Shown: positions 5,587-14,116 of the stretch, in pieces
Layout: every line of letters begins with the position of its first letter
Position numbering within the stretch: the first letter of the stretch is position 1
Assembly (NCBI GenBank): GCA_018817425.1
Contig: JAHITX010000055.1
Location: 1-36,593 of the forward strand
DNA: 36,593 nt
Direction of reading: 5' to 3'
Origin: Pseudomonadota bacterium
GTDB lineage: Bacteria > Desulfobacterota > Desulfobacteria > Desulfobacterales > RPRI01
The notes under the pieces: model-generated
Seen by the model: only the letters and a program-made list of their open reading frames with translations
Told to the model about the DNA's origin: nothing
The model's database searches: none
Program-made: the position numbers and the translations under genes

Positions 5587-7908
5587 ATGGAAAAATACTC
5601 GATAATAGGAAAAAGACAAGTCAGAACAGATAGCGCAATCAAGGCTACCGGCTCTGCTAAATTTGCCGGTGACTTTATTCTTCCCGGAATGCTTATCGGA
5701 AAAATCTTAAGGAGTCCTTTACCCCATGCCAAAATTCTAAATATAGATACATCAAAGGCGCTCAAGCTTAAAGGAGTCAGGGCAGTTGTTACAGGAAAAG
5801 ATATAACCGATGTTCCACATGGTATTATGAGAGTTGAACCTTTGCCCGAGATTATCAGAGACAAGTTTTCTCTTGCTAAGCAAAAGGTACGTTTTATCGG
5901 AGATGAGGTAGCTGCTGTGGCGGCTGTTGATGAAGATACGGCAATGGAAGCGCTGGAGTTAATAAAAGTTGACTACGAAGAGCTACCGGCTCTTTTTGAT
6001 ATCTATGAAGCAATGAAACCGGATGCTATACAGATTCATGAGTATTTTCCGGGAAATATCTCAACAATGACTGCATTTCATCACGGAGATGTAGATAAGG
6101 CTTTTGCAGAGTCTGATTTTATACTGGAAGACAAGTATGAAACCCAGCAAACATATCACTCCTATATAGAACCGCATGCAGTTACCGCCGAATATTATGC
6201 CTCCGGAGATGTAACAATATGGCCTAGTACTCAAACACCGTTTTATGACAAGGTATGCATTGCGGAAACTATAGGAATACCGGTAAACAAGGTCAGGATA
6301 ATAAAACCCCATGTTGGTGGAGGATTCGGAGGAAAGGGCGATGTTCATAGTCTTTTTCCTGTATCAGCGCTGCTTTCCAAAATAACCGGCAAGCCTGTAA
6401 CGATTTCTTATACAAGAGAAGAAGATATTTCTACCTGCACAAGACGCCATGCAGCTATTATAGAACAAAAAATTGGAGTTAAAAAAGATGGCCGCATAAT
6501 GGGCTTTGACTCCAAGGTTCTTTGCGATGGAGGAGCTTATCAGGGTGTTTCCATGATATCCATTTTTGCTATGGCCGTCTTTCAACATGGACCTTACAGA
6601 CTTAACAATTTCAAGTGTGACGCACGAAGGATATATACAAACAAGCCTTACTGTGGAGCACAAAGAGGTCATGGCGGAATTCAGCCCCGTTTTGTTATAG
6701 AAACAATGATGGATATAATCGCGGAGAAATTGAATGTTGATCCAATAGAAATACGAAAGATTAATGCTCTTAAAGCCGGAGATACCACCATTAATAAATT
6801 TAAAATAAGAAGCTGCGGCCATGTTGAATCTTTGGACACGGCTTCCGAAGGTATCGGCTGGAAAGAAAACTGGAAAAAGCTTCCCAGAGGAAGGGGTGTG
6901 GGGCTTGCTTCCAACTTCTTTGCATCAGGGCCCGGTTTTTCTTATTTCTTTACCAATCCTCCTTCACATTCAGGTGTGAACATGACTGCTGAAGAAGACG
7001 GCTCTTTTCTGCTTTACAGCGGTTCAACCGACTTAGGCCAGGGTTCAGAAACGGCTTTGGCTATGATTGCAGCAGAAGAAATCGGACTGGCCAGCATTGA
7101 TCCGATTAAAGTCATTGCCGCAGATACGGCAACAACACCGATGGATCTTGGGACTTACGGCAGCAGGCTTATAGTGTGTGCCGGAAACGCCGCCAAAATG
7201 GCTGCAAACAAAATCAGGGAAGAACTTATAGAAACCGCAGCAGAAGCGCTTGAGGCAAATAAAGAAGATCTTGAGGCAAGAGACGGAAGAATATATATCA
7301 AGGGTAACCCGGAAAAAGGTTTAACTATAAAACAAGCTGTTCAGACTCGTTTAAAAGTAAAAAGAATACCTCTATCTACTGTAGGATATTATAACCCGCC
7401 TGTTGATACAGGGGATGTAAGCGGATTTGCGGAAGGCAAAGTCAGTTTGGCCTGTACCTGGAGTTTTGGTTGCCATGCTGCAGAAGTGGAAGTGGATGAA
7501 GAAACAGGTGTTGTGAAAGTACCAAAAATTGCTGCTGCTCATGACTGCGGTTTTGCCATAAACCGAATGGCGGTTGAAGGACAAATTGAAGGTTGTGTTT
7601 CCATGACCTTTGGTCAGGCAACGTGTGAAGACTACAGGACGGAAAAGGGATGGTCAATGACTAATTCATTTTTGGATTACAAGATCCCGACAGCAGAAGA
7701 TATGCCCGATGTGCAATCCATCATTGTGGAATCTATGGATACGGAAGGACCATTCGGAGCCAAAGAAGCAAGTGAAGGTGCAAATATCCCCACAATTCCC
7801 GCTATAGCTAATGCAATATATTATGCTACCGGTGCCAGAATAAAAGAACTTCCCATAACCCCGGAACGAATTTTAAGGGCCCTTGAAAAGAAAGGAGGTA
7901 AAGAATAA
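5587..7908 (+). CDS. hcrA: 4-hydroxybenzoyl-CoA reductase-type alpha subunit (Mo-MCD catalytic)
   Basis: 773 residues, the usual size for the molybdopterin-binding subunit. Visible signatures are the N-terminal AKFAGDFILPGMLIGKILRSPLPHA, WPSTQTPF (Q216 region), the glycine-rich GGGFGGKGD (244-252), the GQGSETALAMIAAEE cofactor loop and the C-terminal GAKEASEG with the expected catalytic Glu at 730. In 4-hydroxybenzoyl-CoA reductase this subunit removes the para-hydroxyl group to give benzoyl-CoA; related enzymes hydroxylate aldehydes or N-heterocycles. AAAGGAGAG precedes the ATG. The stop overlaps the beta-subunit start by one base. Substrate identity is inferred from the operon, not from active-site residues. 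Confidence 0.85.
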   Translation: MEKYSIIGKRQVRTDSAIKATGSAKFAGDFILPGMLIGKILRSPLPHAKILNIDTSKALKLKGVRAVVTGKDITDVPHGIMRVEPLPEIIRDKFSLAKQKVRFIGDEVAAVAAVDEDTAMEALELIKVDYEELPALFDIYEAMKPDAIQIHEYFPGNISTMTAFHHGDVDKAFAESDFILEDKYETQQTYHSYIEPHAVTAEYYASGDVTIWPSTQTPFYDKVCIAETIGIPVNKVRIIKPHVGGGFGGKGDVHSLFPVSALLSKITGKPVTISYTREEDISTCTRRHAAIIEQKIGVKKDGRIMGFDSKVLCDGGAYQGVSMISIFAMAVFQHGPYRLNNFKCDARRIYTNKPYCGAQRGHGGIQPRFVIETMMDIIAEKLNVDPIEIRKINALKAGDTTINKFKIRSCGHVESLDTASEGIGWKENWKKLPRGRGVGLASNFFASGPGFSYFFTNPPSHSGVNMTAEEDGSFLLYSGSTDLGQGSETALAMIAAEEIGLASIDPIKVIAADTATTPMDLGTYGSRLIVCAGNAAKMAANKIREELIETAAEALEANKEDLEARDGRIYIKGNPEKGLTIKQAVQTRLKVKRIPLSTVGYYNPPVDTGDVSGFAEGKVSLACTWSFGCHAAEVEVDEETGVVKVPKIAAAHDCGFAINRMAVEGQIEGCVSMTFGQATCEDYRTEKGWSMTNSFLDYKIPTAEDMPDVQSIIVESMDTEGPFGAKEASEGANIPTIPAIANAIYYATGARIKELPITPERILRALEKKGGKE

Positions 7909-8900
7909 TGAGGCTACCTAAATTTGAATACCTTGAAGCAAAAAACGTTAAAGATATAACCTCTCTTCTTAAAAAAAATAAAGAGGCCATCATAGTTGCC
8001 GGGGGAACCGATATTCTTCCAAAGATGAAACAAAGAATCATAACCCCTAAATTTGTTATAAATATAGCAAAAATTGAGGATCTGAAAAGAATAGATTTTG
8101 GCGAGAAAAAAGGACTTATATTAGGCTCTCTTGTTACACTTGATGATATTTCAAAATCAAAGCCTGCAGTGGAAAAGTTTACTGCTCTTGCCCAGGCAGC
8201 CGGAAGAGTGGCAAGCCCCCAGTTAAGAAACATGGGCACAATAGGCGGAAATATCAGCATTGAATCTATGTGCATGTATTATAATCAGTCTCATGAATGG
8301 CGTAAAGGCCGGCCTCATTTATGCTTTAAGCTTGAAGGAGACAGATGCTTTGTCGCAAAAGGCTCCAAAGAATGTCTTGCACTTTTTCAGGCAGACACCC
8401 CCCCTGCTTTAATTGTTTTGGACGCAAAAGTAACAATAGTAGGCAGTACCGGCAAAGAGAAGATCATAAAAATCGAGGATTTTTATACAGGCAAAAGTAA
8501 GAAAGTAAACATTCTTAAGCCAACGGATTTTATAAAAGATATCTTTATCCCTACACCTCCCAAAGGTACAGGAAGCGCCTACCTGAAGATGGCACAACGT
8601 GCAGCAATTGATTATCCTGTTGCAGGAGCTGCTGCATGTATCACAATTTCGGGTGGTAAATGCAAAAACGCAAGAATCGCAGTAACTGCTGTAGGATCAG
8701 GGCCGTTAAGGCTTTTAGAAGCTGAAAAAGTTCTTACAGGCAACACTATTACAGACGAACTTATAGAAAAAGCAGCCGATGCAGCCTATGATAAAGTCCG
8801 TCCCATGCCTCACTTTAATATATCAGCATGGTACAAGCGCAAACTAATAAGAGTGCTTGTAAAAAGATCAATCAGGCAGGCATGTAATAACGCAAAATAG
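7908..8900 (+). CDS. hcrB: 4-hydroxybenzoyl-CoA reductase-type beta subunit (FAD, extra [4Fe-4S] loop)
   Basis: 330 residues of the CO-dehydrogenase/xanthine-dehydrogenase flavoprotein family: FAD motifs IIVAGGTDILP (28-38) and GTIGGNIS (110-117). After it comes an insertion absent from ordinary family members, containing C122, C139, C147 and C156. In the 4-hydroxybenzoyl-CoA reductase beta subunit four cysteines with nearly identical positions hold a [4Fe-4S] cluster that lets the enzyme run in the reductive direction with low-potential ferredoxin. This is the best evidence for the assignment. The next residues (ALFQADTPPALIVLDA) rejoin the common fold. GGAGG precedes the ATG. No 4-hydroxybenzoate-CoA ligase is in the window. 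Confidence 0.85.
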   Translation: MRLPKFEYLEAKNVKDITSLLKKNKEAIIVAGGTDILPKMKQRIITPKFVINIAKIEDLKRIDFGEKKGLILGSLVTLDDISKSKPAVEKFTALAQAAGRVASPQLRNMGTIGGNISIESMCMYYNQSHEWRKGRPHLCFKLEGDRCFVAKGSKECLALFQADTPPALIVLDAKVTIVGSTGKEKIIKIEDFYTGKSKKVNILKPTDFIKDIFIPTPPKGTGSAYLKMAQRAAIDYPVAGAAACITISGGKCKNARIAVTAVGSGPLRLLEAEKVLTGNTITDELIEKAADAAYDKVRPMPHFNISAWYKRKLIRVLVKRSIRQACNNAK

Positions 8901-8915
8901 AAGCGGATAGTAATA

Positions 8916-8952
8916 ATATTTTATCCGGGTGCATTGCGCCCGGATAAAATAT
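8916..8952 (+). terminator. Terminator hairpin of the hcr operon
   Basis: ATATTTTATCCGGG (8916-8929) and CCCGGATAAAATAT (8939-8952) form a perfect 14-bp stem with a 9-nt loop, 15 nt beyond the last hcr stop codon. The lower stem is A/U-rich on both strands, so it could terminate in either direction. Confidence 0.75.
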
Positions 8953-9115
8953 CTATGTGGCAGGATGTTTGATTTGCTTTACCCCAAATAAGTAATTTCT
9001 GTTTTTGCCCCTTGTACCTTTTAGGTAAAAAAATGCTTCCCCCCCCAGCATTCTTTTCAATTCCTTTCGGGTTTTATAAAACTAATAACAATCAGCCCCG
9101 GTGTTAGCTTAATTA

Positions 9116-9173
9116 TTGACTCATTATACCTTGATAGTGTATTATGCTGAAGTTATTACTGATGACATAATAC
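9116..9173 (+). promoter_or_regulatory. Promoter of the diguanylate cyclase gene with overlapping inverted repeat
   Basis: TTGACT (9116-9121), an 18-bp spacer and TATTAT (9140-9145) resemble a sigma-70 promoter. GTATTATG (9139-9146), covering the -10, is perfectly inverted as CATAATAC (9166-9173), suggesting a repressor site or leader hairpin. The gene starts at 9246. Regulator unknown. Confidence 0.4.
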
Positions 9174-9245
9174 TATATTTTTATTCAAACAATATTTCAG
9201 ATCAGCTACCTGCAAGTTAAATTTGAAGAAAGGACTTGGTCTTGA

Positions 9246-11534
9246 ATGAAATATTTCAAATTAAAACTCCGTATTCTAATTCCGTTGATGATAGCAATGA
9301 GCATTTTGTTGGTTTCATTTGCATATACCCTGCAAAGGTTTCATAGGGGGTATGTTGTTAATAATGTAATGAATAATATAAAGTCCGTAAATGACTTGCT
9401 TACCTTGCAGATAGAAAACGATGCGAATTTAATGAGCTCGGTATTAAACGTGCTTTCTAAAGATAAACAAATAAAAAAGGCTTTGATAAATAAAAACAAA
9501 ACCGAATTATTTAATTACACAAGAAGCTTACTTGAAGAACTTAAAAAAAAGTACCGTATTACACATTTTTATTTTACAGGCACTGATAGAATAAACATTT
9601 TACGGGTTCATGATCCTGATAGATACGGTGATAAAATAGAACGTTTTACTACTATTAATGCAGAAAAAACCGGGAAGCTTTTTTACGGGATTGAATTGGG
9701 CCCGCTTGGCACATTTACTCTTCGGGCCGTCATGCCATGGTATGACGGCAAAAAATTAATCGGGTTTGTGGAACTTGGTGAAGAAATAGATCATATTACA
9801 CAAAAACTTCACAAAATACTTGGCCTTGATATTTATATTCTGATAGAAAAAAAATATCTTAATAAAAGGAACTGGGAAAAAGGCATGAAAATGCTTGGCC
9901 GTGACACAAACTGGGATCGCTTCCCGTCTGTAGTTATGATAGGCCAGACATCAAAATATTTTCCGGACAAGCTCACCTCAATCTTTGCCCATAAGGATGT
10001 CAATGCAGGAATAACCGATATTGAGATGACATATAATAAACGGCATTACCGCAGCAAATTTTTCCCGGCTATAGATGCAGGAAACCGGCGTGTAGGAACA
10101 ACGGTAGTTCTACGCGATATTACCGATATAACAATACATCATGATTTAACAATCGCCATAGTATCAGCAATCTGTATGTTATTGGCGCTAATTTTATTTG
10201 TGATTTTTTACAAGTTTTTAGGAAGAATTGAAAAGCAGATTGAAAGCGCAAATATTGAATTGCTGCGTATCAACAAGGCGGTTGAAAACACAAGCGATGC
10301 TATAATACTAACCAGTATTTCGGGCAAAGTTGTTTACAGCAACAAATCATTTTTAGACTTATCCGGTTATACGGCAAATGAATTAAACGAAAACGGCGGG
10401 ATATCCATATTATATACTGGTGACAACTTCTCAGAAGAAGTATTTCAATCTATTGCTAAAGGTAATTCATGGAAGGGCGAGGTTAAAATTAAAACCAGGA
10501 ACAACGGTATTTTCAATATTCTTCTAAGGGCCGATCATATAAGTGATGAAAAAGGAAATATTATTGATCTGATGTTTATTTACACTGACATAACTGAAAG
10601 CAAAAAATGTGAAATCGCCATTATTGAAAATGAGGAGAAGTTTAGAACTATTGCCTCAATGGCAAACGATGCCGTTATGATGATGGATAATAATGGCAAG
10701 ATCTCTTTCTGGAATACCGCTGCGGAAAAAATTCTGGGCTACACAAGCGATGAAGTATTAGGTAAAAATCTTCATAAATTGATTGCTCCACAAAAATACC
10801 ATGAAGCTCATTTGAAAGGCTTTGGTGGCTTTAAACATTCAGGCAAAGGAGATGCAGTTGGAAAAACGCTTGAACTTCAAGCAATCAGAAAAGGTGGCGA
10901 GGAATTTCCAGTGGAACTTTCATTGTCTTCAGTTAAGCTTGAAGAAAAATGGCATGCAGTAGGAATATTAAGAGACATAACAGACAGGAAAAGACTGGAA
11001 GAAGAGCTTAAAAAACTTTCTTACCTTGATGGCTTAACAGGAGTGGCGAATCGAAGACGTTTGGATGAGCTTGTTTTGTATGAGTGGAAGCGTATGATGC
11101 GTGAATCCAAACCAGTATCCATGATAATGAGTGATATCGATTATTTCAAGGCATATAACGACACATACGGCCATCAAAAAGGCGATGACTGTCTAAAAAA
11201 AGTAGCAAATACTTTAAGAATTGTTGTCAAAAGACCCGCCGATTTAGTGGCACGCTACGGCGGGGAAGAATTTGCTATTCTGTTGCCCGGAATCGATGCA
11301 CAGAGTGCGGGTCTCATTGCCGAAAAGATGCGTTTAAAAATTGAAGCTCTTGGAATTAATCATTCCGGCTCTCAAGTATGCAATGTAGTTACAATGAGTT
11401 TCGGGGTAAGCAGCATCGTTCCTTCTGCTGACACCAATATTACAGATTTATTAAAAACTGCTGATTATGCGCTTTATAAATCAAAAAAAGAAGGCAGAAA
11501 CAAAGTGGAAATATACGGTAGTAAAGATTTATGA
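9246..11534 (+). CDS. Membrane PAS-PAS-GGDEF diguanylate cyclase with periplasmic Cache-like sensor
   Basis: 762 residues. TM helix 1 at about 9-28 and TM helix 2 at about 302-324 bracket a roughly 275-residue extracytoplasmic domain that looks like a double-Cache sensor. Two PAS domains follow (about 340-455 and 465-585), then GGDEF (about 590-755). The active-site motif is GGEEF (672-676), and the inhibitory I-site RPAD (663-666) sits exactly five residues upstream. The enzyme should therefore make c-di-GMP from GTP and be product-inhibited. No EAL domain. It is monocistronic, between the hcr terminator and a copy of the 144-bp foldback repeat. The ligand is unknown. YfiR-like proteins, encoded 17 kb away, restrain membrane GGDEF proteins in Pseudomonas, but a link here is only speculation. 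Confidence 0.9.
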   Translation: MKYFKLKLRILIPLMIAMSILLVSFAYTLQRFHRGYVVNNVMNNIKSVNDLLTLQIENDANLMSSVLNVLSKDKQIKKALINKNKTELFNYTRSLLEELKKKYRITHFYFTGTDRINILRVHDPDRYGDKIERFTTINAEKTGKLFYGIELGPLGTFTLRAVMPWYDGKKLIGFVELGEEIDHITQKLHKILGLDIYILIEKKYLNKRNWEKGMKMLGRDTNWDRFPSVVMIGQTSKYFPDKLTSIFAHKDVNAGITDIEMTYNKRHYRSKFFPAIDAGNRRVGTTVVLRDITDITIHHDLTIAIVSAICMLLALILFVIFYKFLGRIEKQIESANIELLRINKAVENTSDAIILTSISGKVVYSNKSFLDLSGYTANELNENGGISILYTGDNFSEEVFQSIAKGNSWKGEVKIKTRNNGIFNILLRADHISDEKGNIIDLMFIYTDITESKKCEIAIIENEEKFRTIASMANDAVMMMDNNGKISFWNTAAEKILGYTSDEVLGKNLHKLIAPQKYHEAHLKGFGGFKHSGKGDAVGKTLELQAIRKGGEEFPVELSLSSVKLEEKWHAVGILRDITDRKRLEEELKKLSYLDGLTGVANRRRLDELVLYEWKRMMRESKPVSMIMSDIDYFKAYNDTYGHQKGDDCLKKVANTLRIVVKRPADLVARYGGEEFAILLPGIDAQSAGLIAEKMRLKIEALGINHSGSQVCNVVTMSFGVSSIVPSADTNITDLLKTADYALYKSKKEGRNKVEIYGSKDL

Positions 11535-11538
11535 CAGC

Positions 11539-11682
11539 TGAGCCAGTTTCAAAACGCCCCATTTTGGCCGATCTCTGCGTTGGGCTCAAATTTCAATCCT
11601 CGAAATACCCAATGTATCCCTGTGGTTGAAATTTTCGCCCACCTTGAGCTTGACCAAACTGAAACGTTTTGAAAGTGGCTCA
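11539..11682 (+). repeat. 144-bp foldback repeat, copy A (full length)
   Basis: Starts TGAGCCAGTTTCAAAACG and ends with the complement of TGAGCCACTTTCAAAACG. The terminal inverted repeats are 29 bp with five mismatches. Inner arms AAATTTCAA (11588-11596) and TTGAAATTT (11626-11634) extend the fold around a loop near ATACCCAATGTAT. It differs from copy B at four positions. It lies 4 bp after the diguanylate cyclase stop and 15 bp from the end of the convergent modC, where it could double as a bidirectional terminator. Confidence 0.9.
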
Positions 11683-11697
11683 ACTATTATAGAATAC

Positions 11698-12405
11698 TTA
11701 TTTCAGAAAAGAAAATTTAGGAAATTTTGGTTCAATACGGCCAATCAATTCTTCAGGAGAACCTGTAGCAATAGCGCTACCTGCTTCAATCAAAACTACA
11801 TTATCTGCAAGAGTCATTATTTCTTCCAGATCGTGGCTAACATAAAGAATAGGCACTGATAAATTTCGGGTGAGGGCAATTATAAATGGAAGAACTTCCG
11901 CTTTTCGTGTTTCGTCCAGAGAAGCAAGCGGCTCATCCATGAGTAGAATTGCCGGACTTGTGAGCAAAGCCCTTCCTATTGCAACACGCTGTTTTTCACC
12001 TCCCGACAGTTTGGCGGGTCTGCGATAAAGCAGGTTTTCAATACCCAGAAGTTCTACAACCTGATCAAGTTTCACAAAACGCTTTGCAGGTTTTATCAGC
12101 CGCATGCCATAAGTAAGGTTGGATAGTACACTAAGGTGCGGAAACAGCCGGCCTTCCTGGAATATATAACCGATATGCCGCTTTTCGGGAGGGATATTTA
12201 TGCCGTTATCTGAATCAAATAAACAGTTCCCGTCTATTGTGATGTGACCTTTGTCAGGGCGCAGGAGCCCTGCCACCATATTTATAATGGATGTCTTTCC
12301 TGCGCCTGAGGGTCCGAAAAGCGCCGTAATGCCCGTTTCTCCGGAAGCAAATGCCGCACTAATACGAAAATCACCCTGTTTTTTTTCAACGTGAATATCT
12401 ATCAC
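11698..12405 (-). CDS. modC: ModC-like molybdate/tungstate ABC transporter ATPase, no Mop domain
   Basis: 235 residues with Walker A GPSGAGKTS, Q-loop FQEGRLFPHL, signature LSGGEKQRVAIGRALL, Walker B ILLMDEPLASLD and the switch His in VSHDLEE. The pairing with ModB and ModA identifies it as the energising subunit. Classical ModC is about 350 residues and ends with an oxyanion-binding Mop/TOBE domain that gives trans-inhibition; this protein stops just after the ABC core, as in WtpC/TupC-like short forms. Oxyanion feedback would then act at transcription. Three nt separate it from modB. Molybdate versus tungstate cannot be decided here. Confidence 0.85.
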   Translation of the reverse strand: MIDIHVEKKQGDFRISAAFASGETGITALFGPSGAGKTSIINMVAGLLRPDKGHITIDGNCLFDSDNGINIPPEKRHIGYIFQEGRLFPHLSVLSNLTYGMRLIKPAKRFVKLDQVVELLGIENLLYRRPAKLSGGEKQRVAIGRALLTSPAILLMDEPLASLDETRKAEVLPFIIALTRNLSVPILYVSHDLEEIMTLADNVVLIEAGSAIATGSPEELIGRIEPKFPKFSFLK

Positions 12406-12408
12406 TAA

Positions 12409-13107
12409 TCAACCCTTTATATATGCGGCAAATCGTTTTGACATAAACTCGGAAGCAACAAGCGCAACCATGGCAACCACAATCGAGATTAAGCATAATC
12501 GCATTGCACCGGCTTCTCCACCAGGGGTCTGAGTGAGCGTATAAAGAGCCAGAGGAAGTGTTTGCGTCTGCCCCTGTATGTTGGATACAAAAGTTATAGT
12601 TGCCCCGAATTCACCAAGGCTTCTTGCAAATGAAAGAATCAGGCCTGTAATAATTCCCGGTGTAATCAATGGAAGCGTAACTGTAAAAAACACTCTTATC
12701 GGCCCTGCGCCAAGTGTGCGGGCAGCATCCTCCATTCCCTGGTCCACACTTTCGATAGAAAGTCTTACTGCCCGGACAAGTAAAGGAAAAGCCATGGCTG
12801 CAGCTGCTATCGCTGCCCCTTTCCAGGTAAAGGCAATAGTAATACCTAAAGTGTTATATAACCAGGCGCCCAACATGCCCCTTTGCCCGAAAAGCAGCAG
12901 CAGCATGTATCCTATAACAACAGGAGGTAAAACCAGCGGCAGATGAAGCAGCCCGTCTAACAGTGATTTACCTGTAAATTCAAAACGCGCAAGAATCCAG
13001 GCAAACAGAATTCCGGGAATCAGGCTACCGGCCACTGCACAAAATGAAACCCAAAGACTTAAACGAAGCGCTTCCCATTCCATCATACTCATAGCATGAA
13101 ACTCCAT
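12409..13107 (-). CDS. modB: ModB-like molybdate ABC transporter permease
   Basis: 232 residues, strongly hydrophobic with about five or six membrane helices. The ABC-permease EAA loop is visible as EDAARTLGAGPIRVFFTVTLPLITPGI, and SFARSLGEFGATITFV is typical of ModB/CysT-type permeases. It forms the homodimeric channel through which substrate handed over by ModA passes, driven by ModC. Spacing is 41 nt after modA and 3 nt before modC, so the three genes are one operon. An upstream in-frame ATG allows a start a few residues later (M6 or M8). Confidence 0.9.
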   Translation of the reverse strand: MEFHAMSMMEWEALRLSLWVSFCAVAGSLIPGILFAWILARFEFTGKSLLDGLLHLPLVLPPVVIGYMLLLLFGQRGMLGAWLYNTLGITIAFTWKGAAIAAAAMAFPLLVRAVRLSIESVDQGMEDAARTLGAGPIRVFFTVTLPLITPGIITGLILSFARSLGEFGATITFVSNIQGQTQTLPLALYTLTQTPGGEAGAMRLCLISIVVAMVALVASEFMSKRFAAYIKG

Positions 13108-13148
13108 TTACCTGTCCTCAATCATTTTACCAACCATTGTAAAAACAA

Positions 13149-13949
13149 TTAATTTTGTAAAACGGTGAAGCCATATTTTTCAAATATTGCTTTTGCTTCA
13201 GGCATTTTAAGAAATTTCATAAACTTTTCAGCTTCTGGTGTTTCACTTCCTGCAACCAATGCTACAGGATATAAAATGGGGGGGTGGCTCTTTTCGGGGA
13301 AAGTAGCAACAACCCTAACCTTTTTTGTAATGGCAGCATCTGTAGCATAAACAATACCCACAGGCGATTCGCCCCGTTCAACCAGCATAAGGGCCGCACG
13401 GACGTCTTTTGATCGTGCAACTTTAGTTTTTATACTATCCCATACACCAAGATTGACAAGAGACTGTTTTCCATAAATTCCTGCCGGCACGTGATCAGGA
13501 TCACCCATGGATAGAAAGCCGTTGCCCAATAGTTTTTTAAGATCAAAACTTGCCTTGATATCTATTGTTTTGATGTCACTGTCTGCCGGAACAATCAACA
13601 CAATGCGATTGCTTAAAAGATCAAACCGGGAAGGTTGATTGATTATATTTTTCTTTTCCAGATAATCCATCCATTTTGAATTAGCAGAAATATAAATGTT
13701 TGCAGGAGCTTTATTTTCAATCTGCTTTGCTAAAGTAGATGATGATGCAAAAGATGGTATGAAACCAACATTTTTTTGTTCAGAAAACATCTTGCCGATT
13801 TCCGTTACGGCATTAGTTGTTGAGGCTGCCGCAAAAACGGTTATGGATTCGGCTTTGGAATCTGCAATAGCTAATTTTGAATAAATACTAAAAATCAAAA
13901 CACAAAATATCAGAAATAAAAAACCCTTTAAATAAAATCTTCTTTTCAT
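13149..13949 (-). CDS. modA: ModA-like periplasmic molybdate-binding protein
   Basis: 266 residues. An N-terminal signal peptide (RRFYLKGFLFLIFCVLIFSI, cleavage likely after the ALA-type site near residue 29) precedes the mature segment SITVFAAASTTNAVTEIG. The AAASTTNA oxyanion loop is the ModA hallmark. VRAALMLVERGESPVGIVYATDA and the C-terminal EAKAIFEKYGF are equally typical. It captures molybdate (possibly tungstate) in the periplasm for ModBC. It is first in the modABC operon, divergent from an XRE/PBP regulator with 167 bp between starts. Confidence 0.92.
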   Translation of the reverse strand: MKRRFYLKGFLFLIFCVLIFSIYSKLAIADSKAESITVFAAASTTNAVTEIGKMFSEQKNVGFIPSFASSSTLAKQIENKAPANIYISANSKWMDYLEKKNIINQPSRFDLLSNRIVLIVPADSDIKTIDIKASFDLKKLLGNGFLSMGDPDHVPAGIYGKQSLVNLGVWDSIKTKVARSKDVRAALMLVERGESPVGIVYATDAAITKKVRVVATFPEKSHPPILYPVALVAGSETPEAEKFMKFLKMPEAKAIFEKYGFTVLQN

Positions 13950-14034
13950 ATTATGATCCTCTCAAATATCTTGTCATACAATCATAAATAATTTATAAAT
14001 AGTTTGACGTTTATAATTGGCATAAATATTTTTG

Positions 14035-14063
14035 ACCATACAAATGCATTTTATAATTGTCAA
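14035..14063 (-). promoter_or_regulatory. modABC promoter
   Basis: On the minus strand TTGACA (14058-14063) is separated by 17 bp from TATGGT (14035-14040), about 85 bp before the modA ATG. A weaker plus-strand TTGACG near 14004 could serve the divergent regulator. I saw no ModE-type palindrome in the spacer. Confidence 0.45.
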
Positions 14064-14116
14064 TCTCTAATTTATAAAATACCTATTGTTAATATGCTGC
14101 AAAAGGAGGATGCATA

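Noticed and set aside
7826-8275. 149-codon minus-strand frame across the hcrA/hcrB junction
   Set aside because: It is the complement of two well-supported genes and shows no family pattern.
11626-11859. Plus-strand frame through repeat copy A and modC
   Set aside because: Half lies in the repeat and half is antisense to the conserved ABC ATPase.
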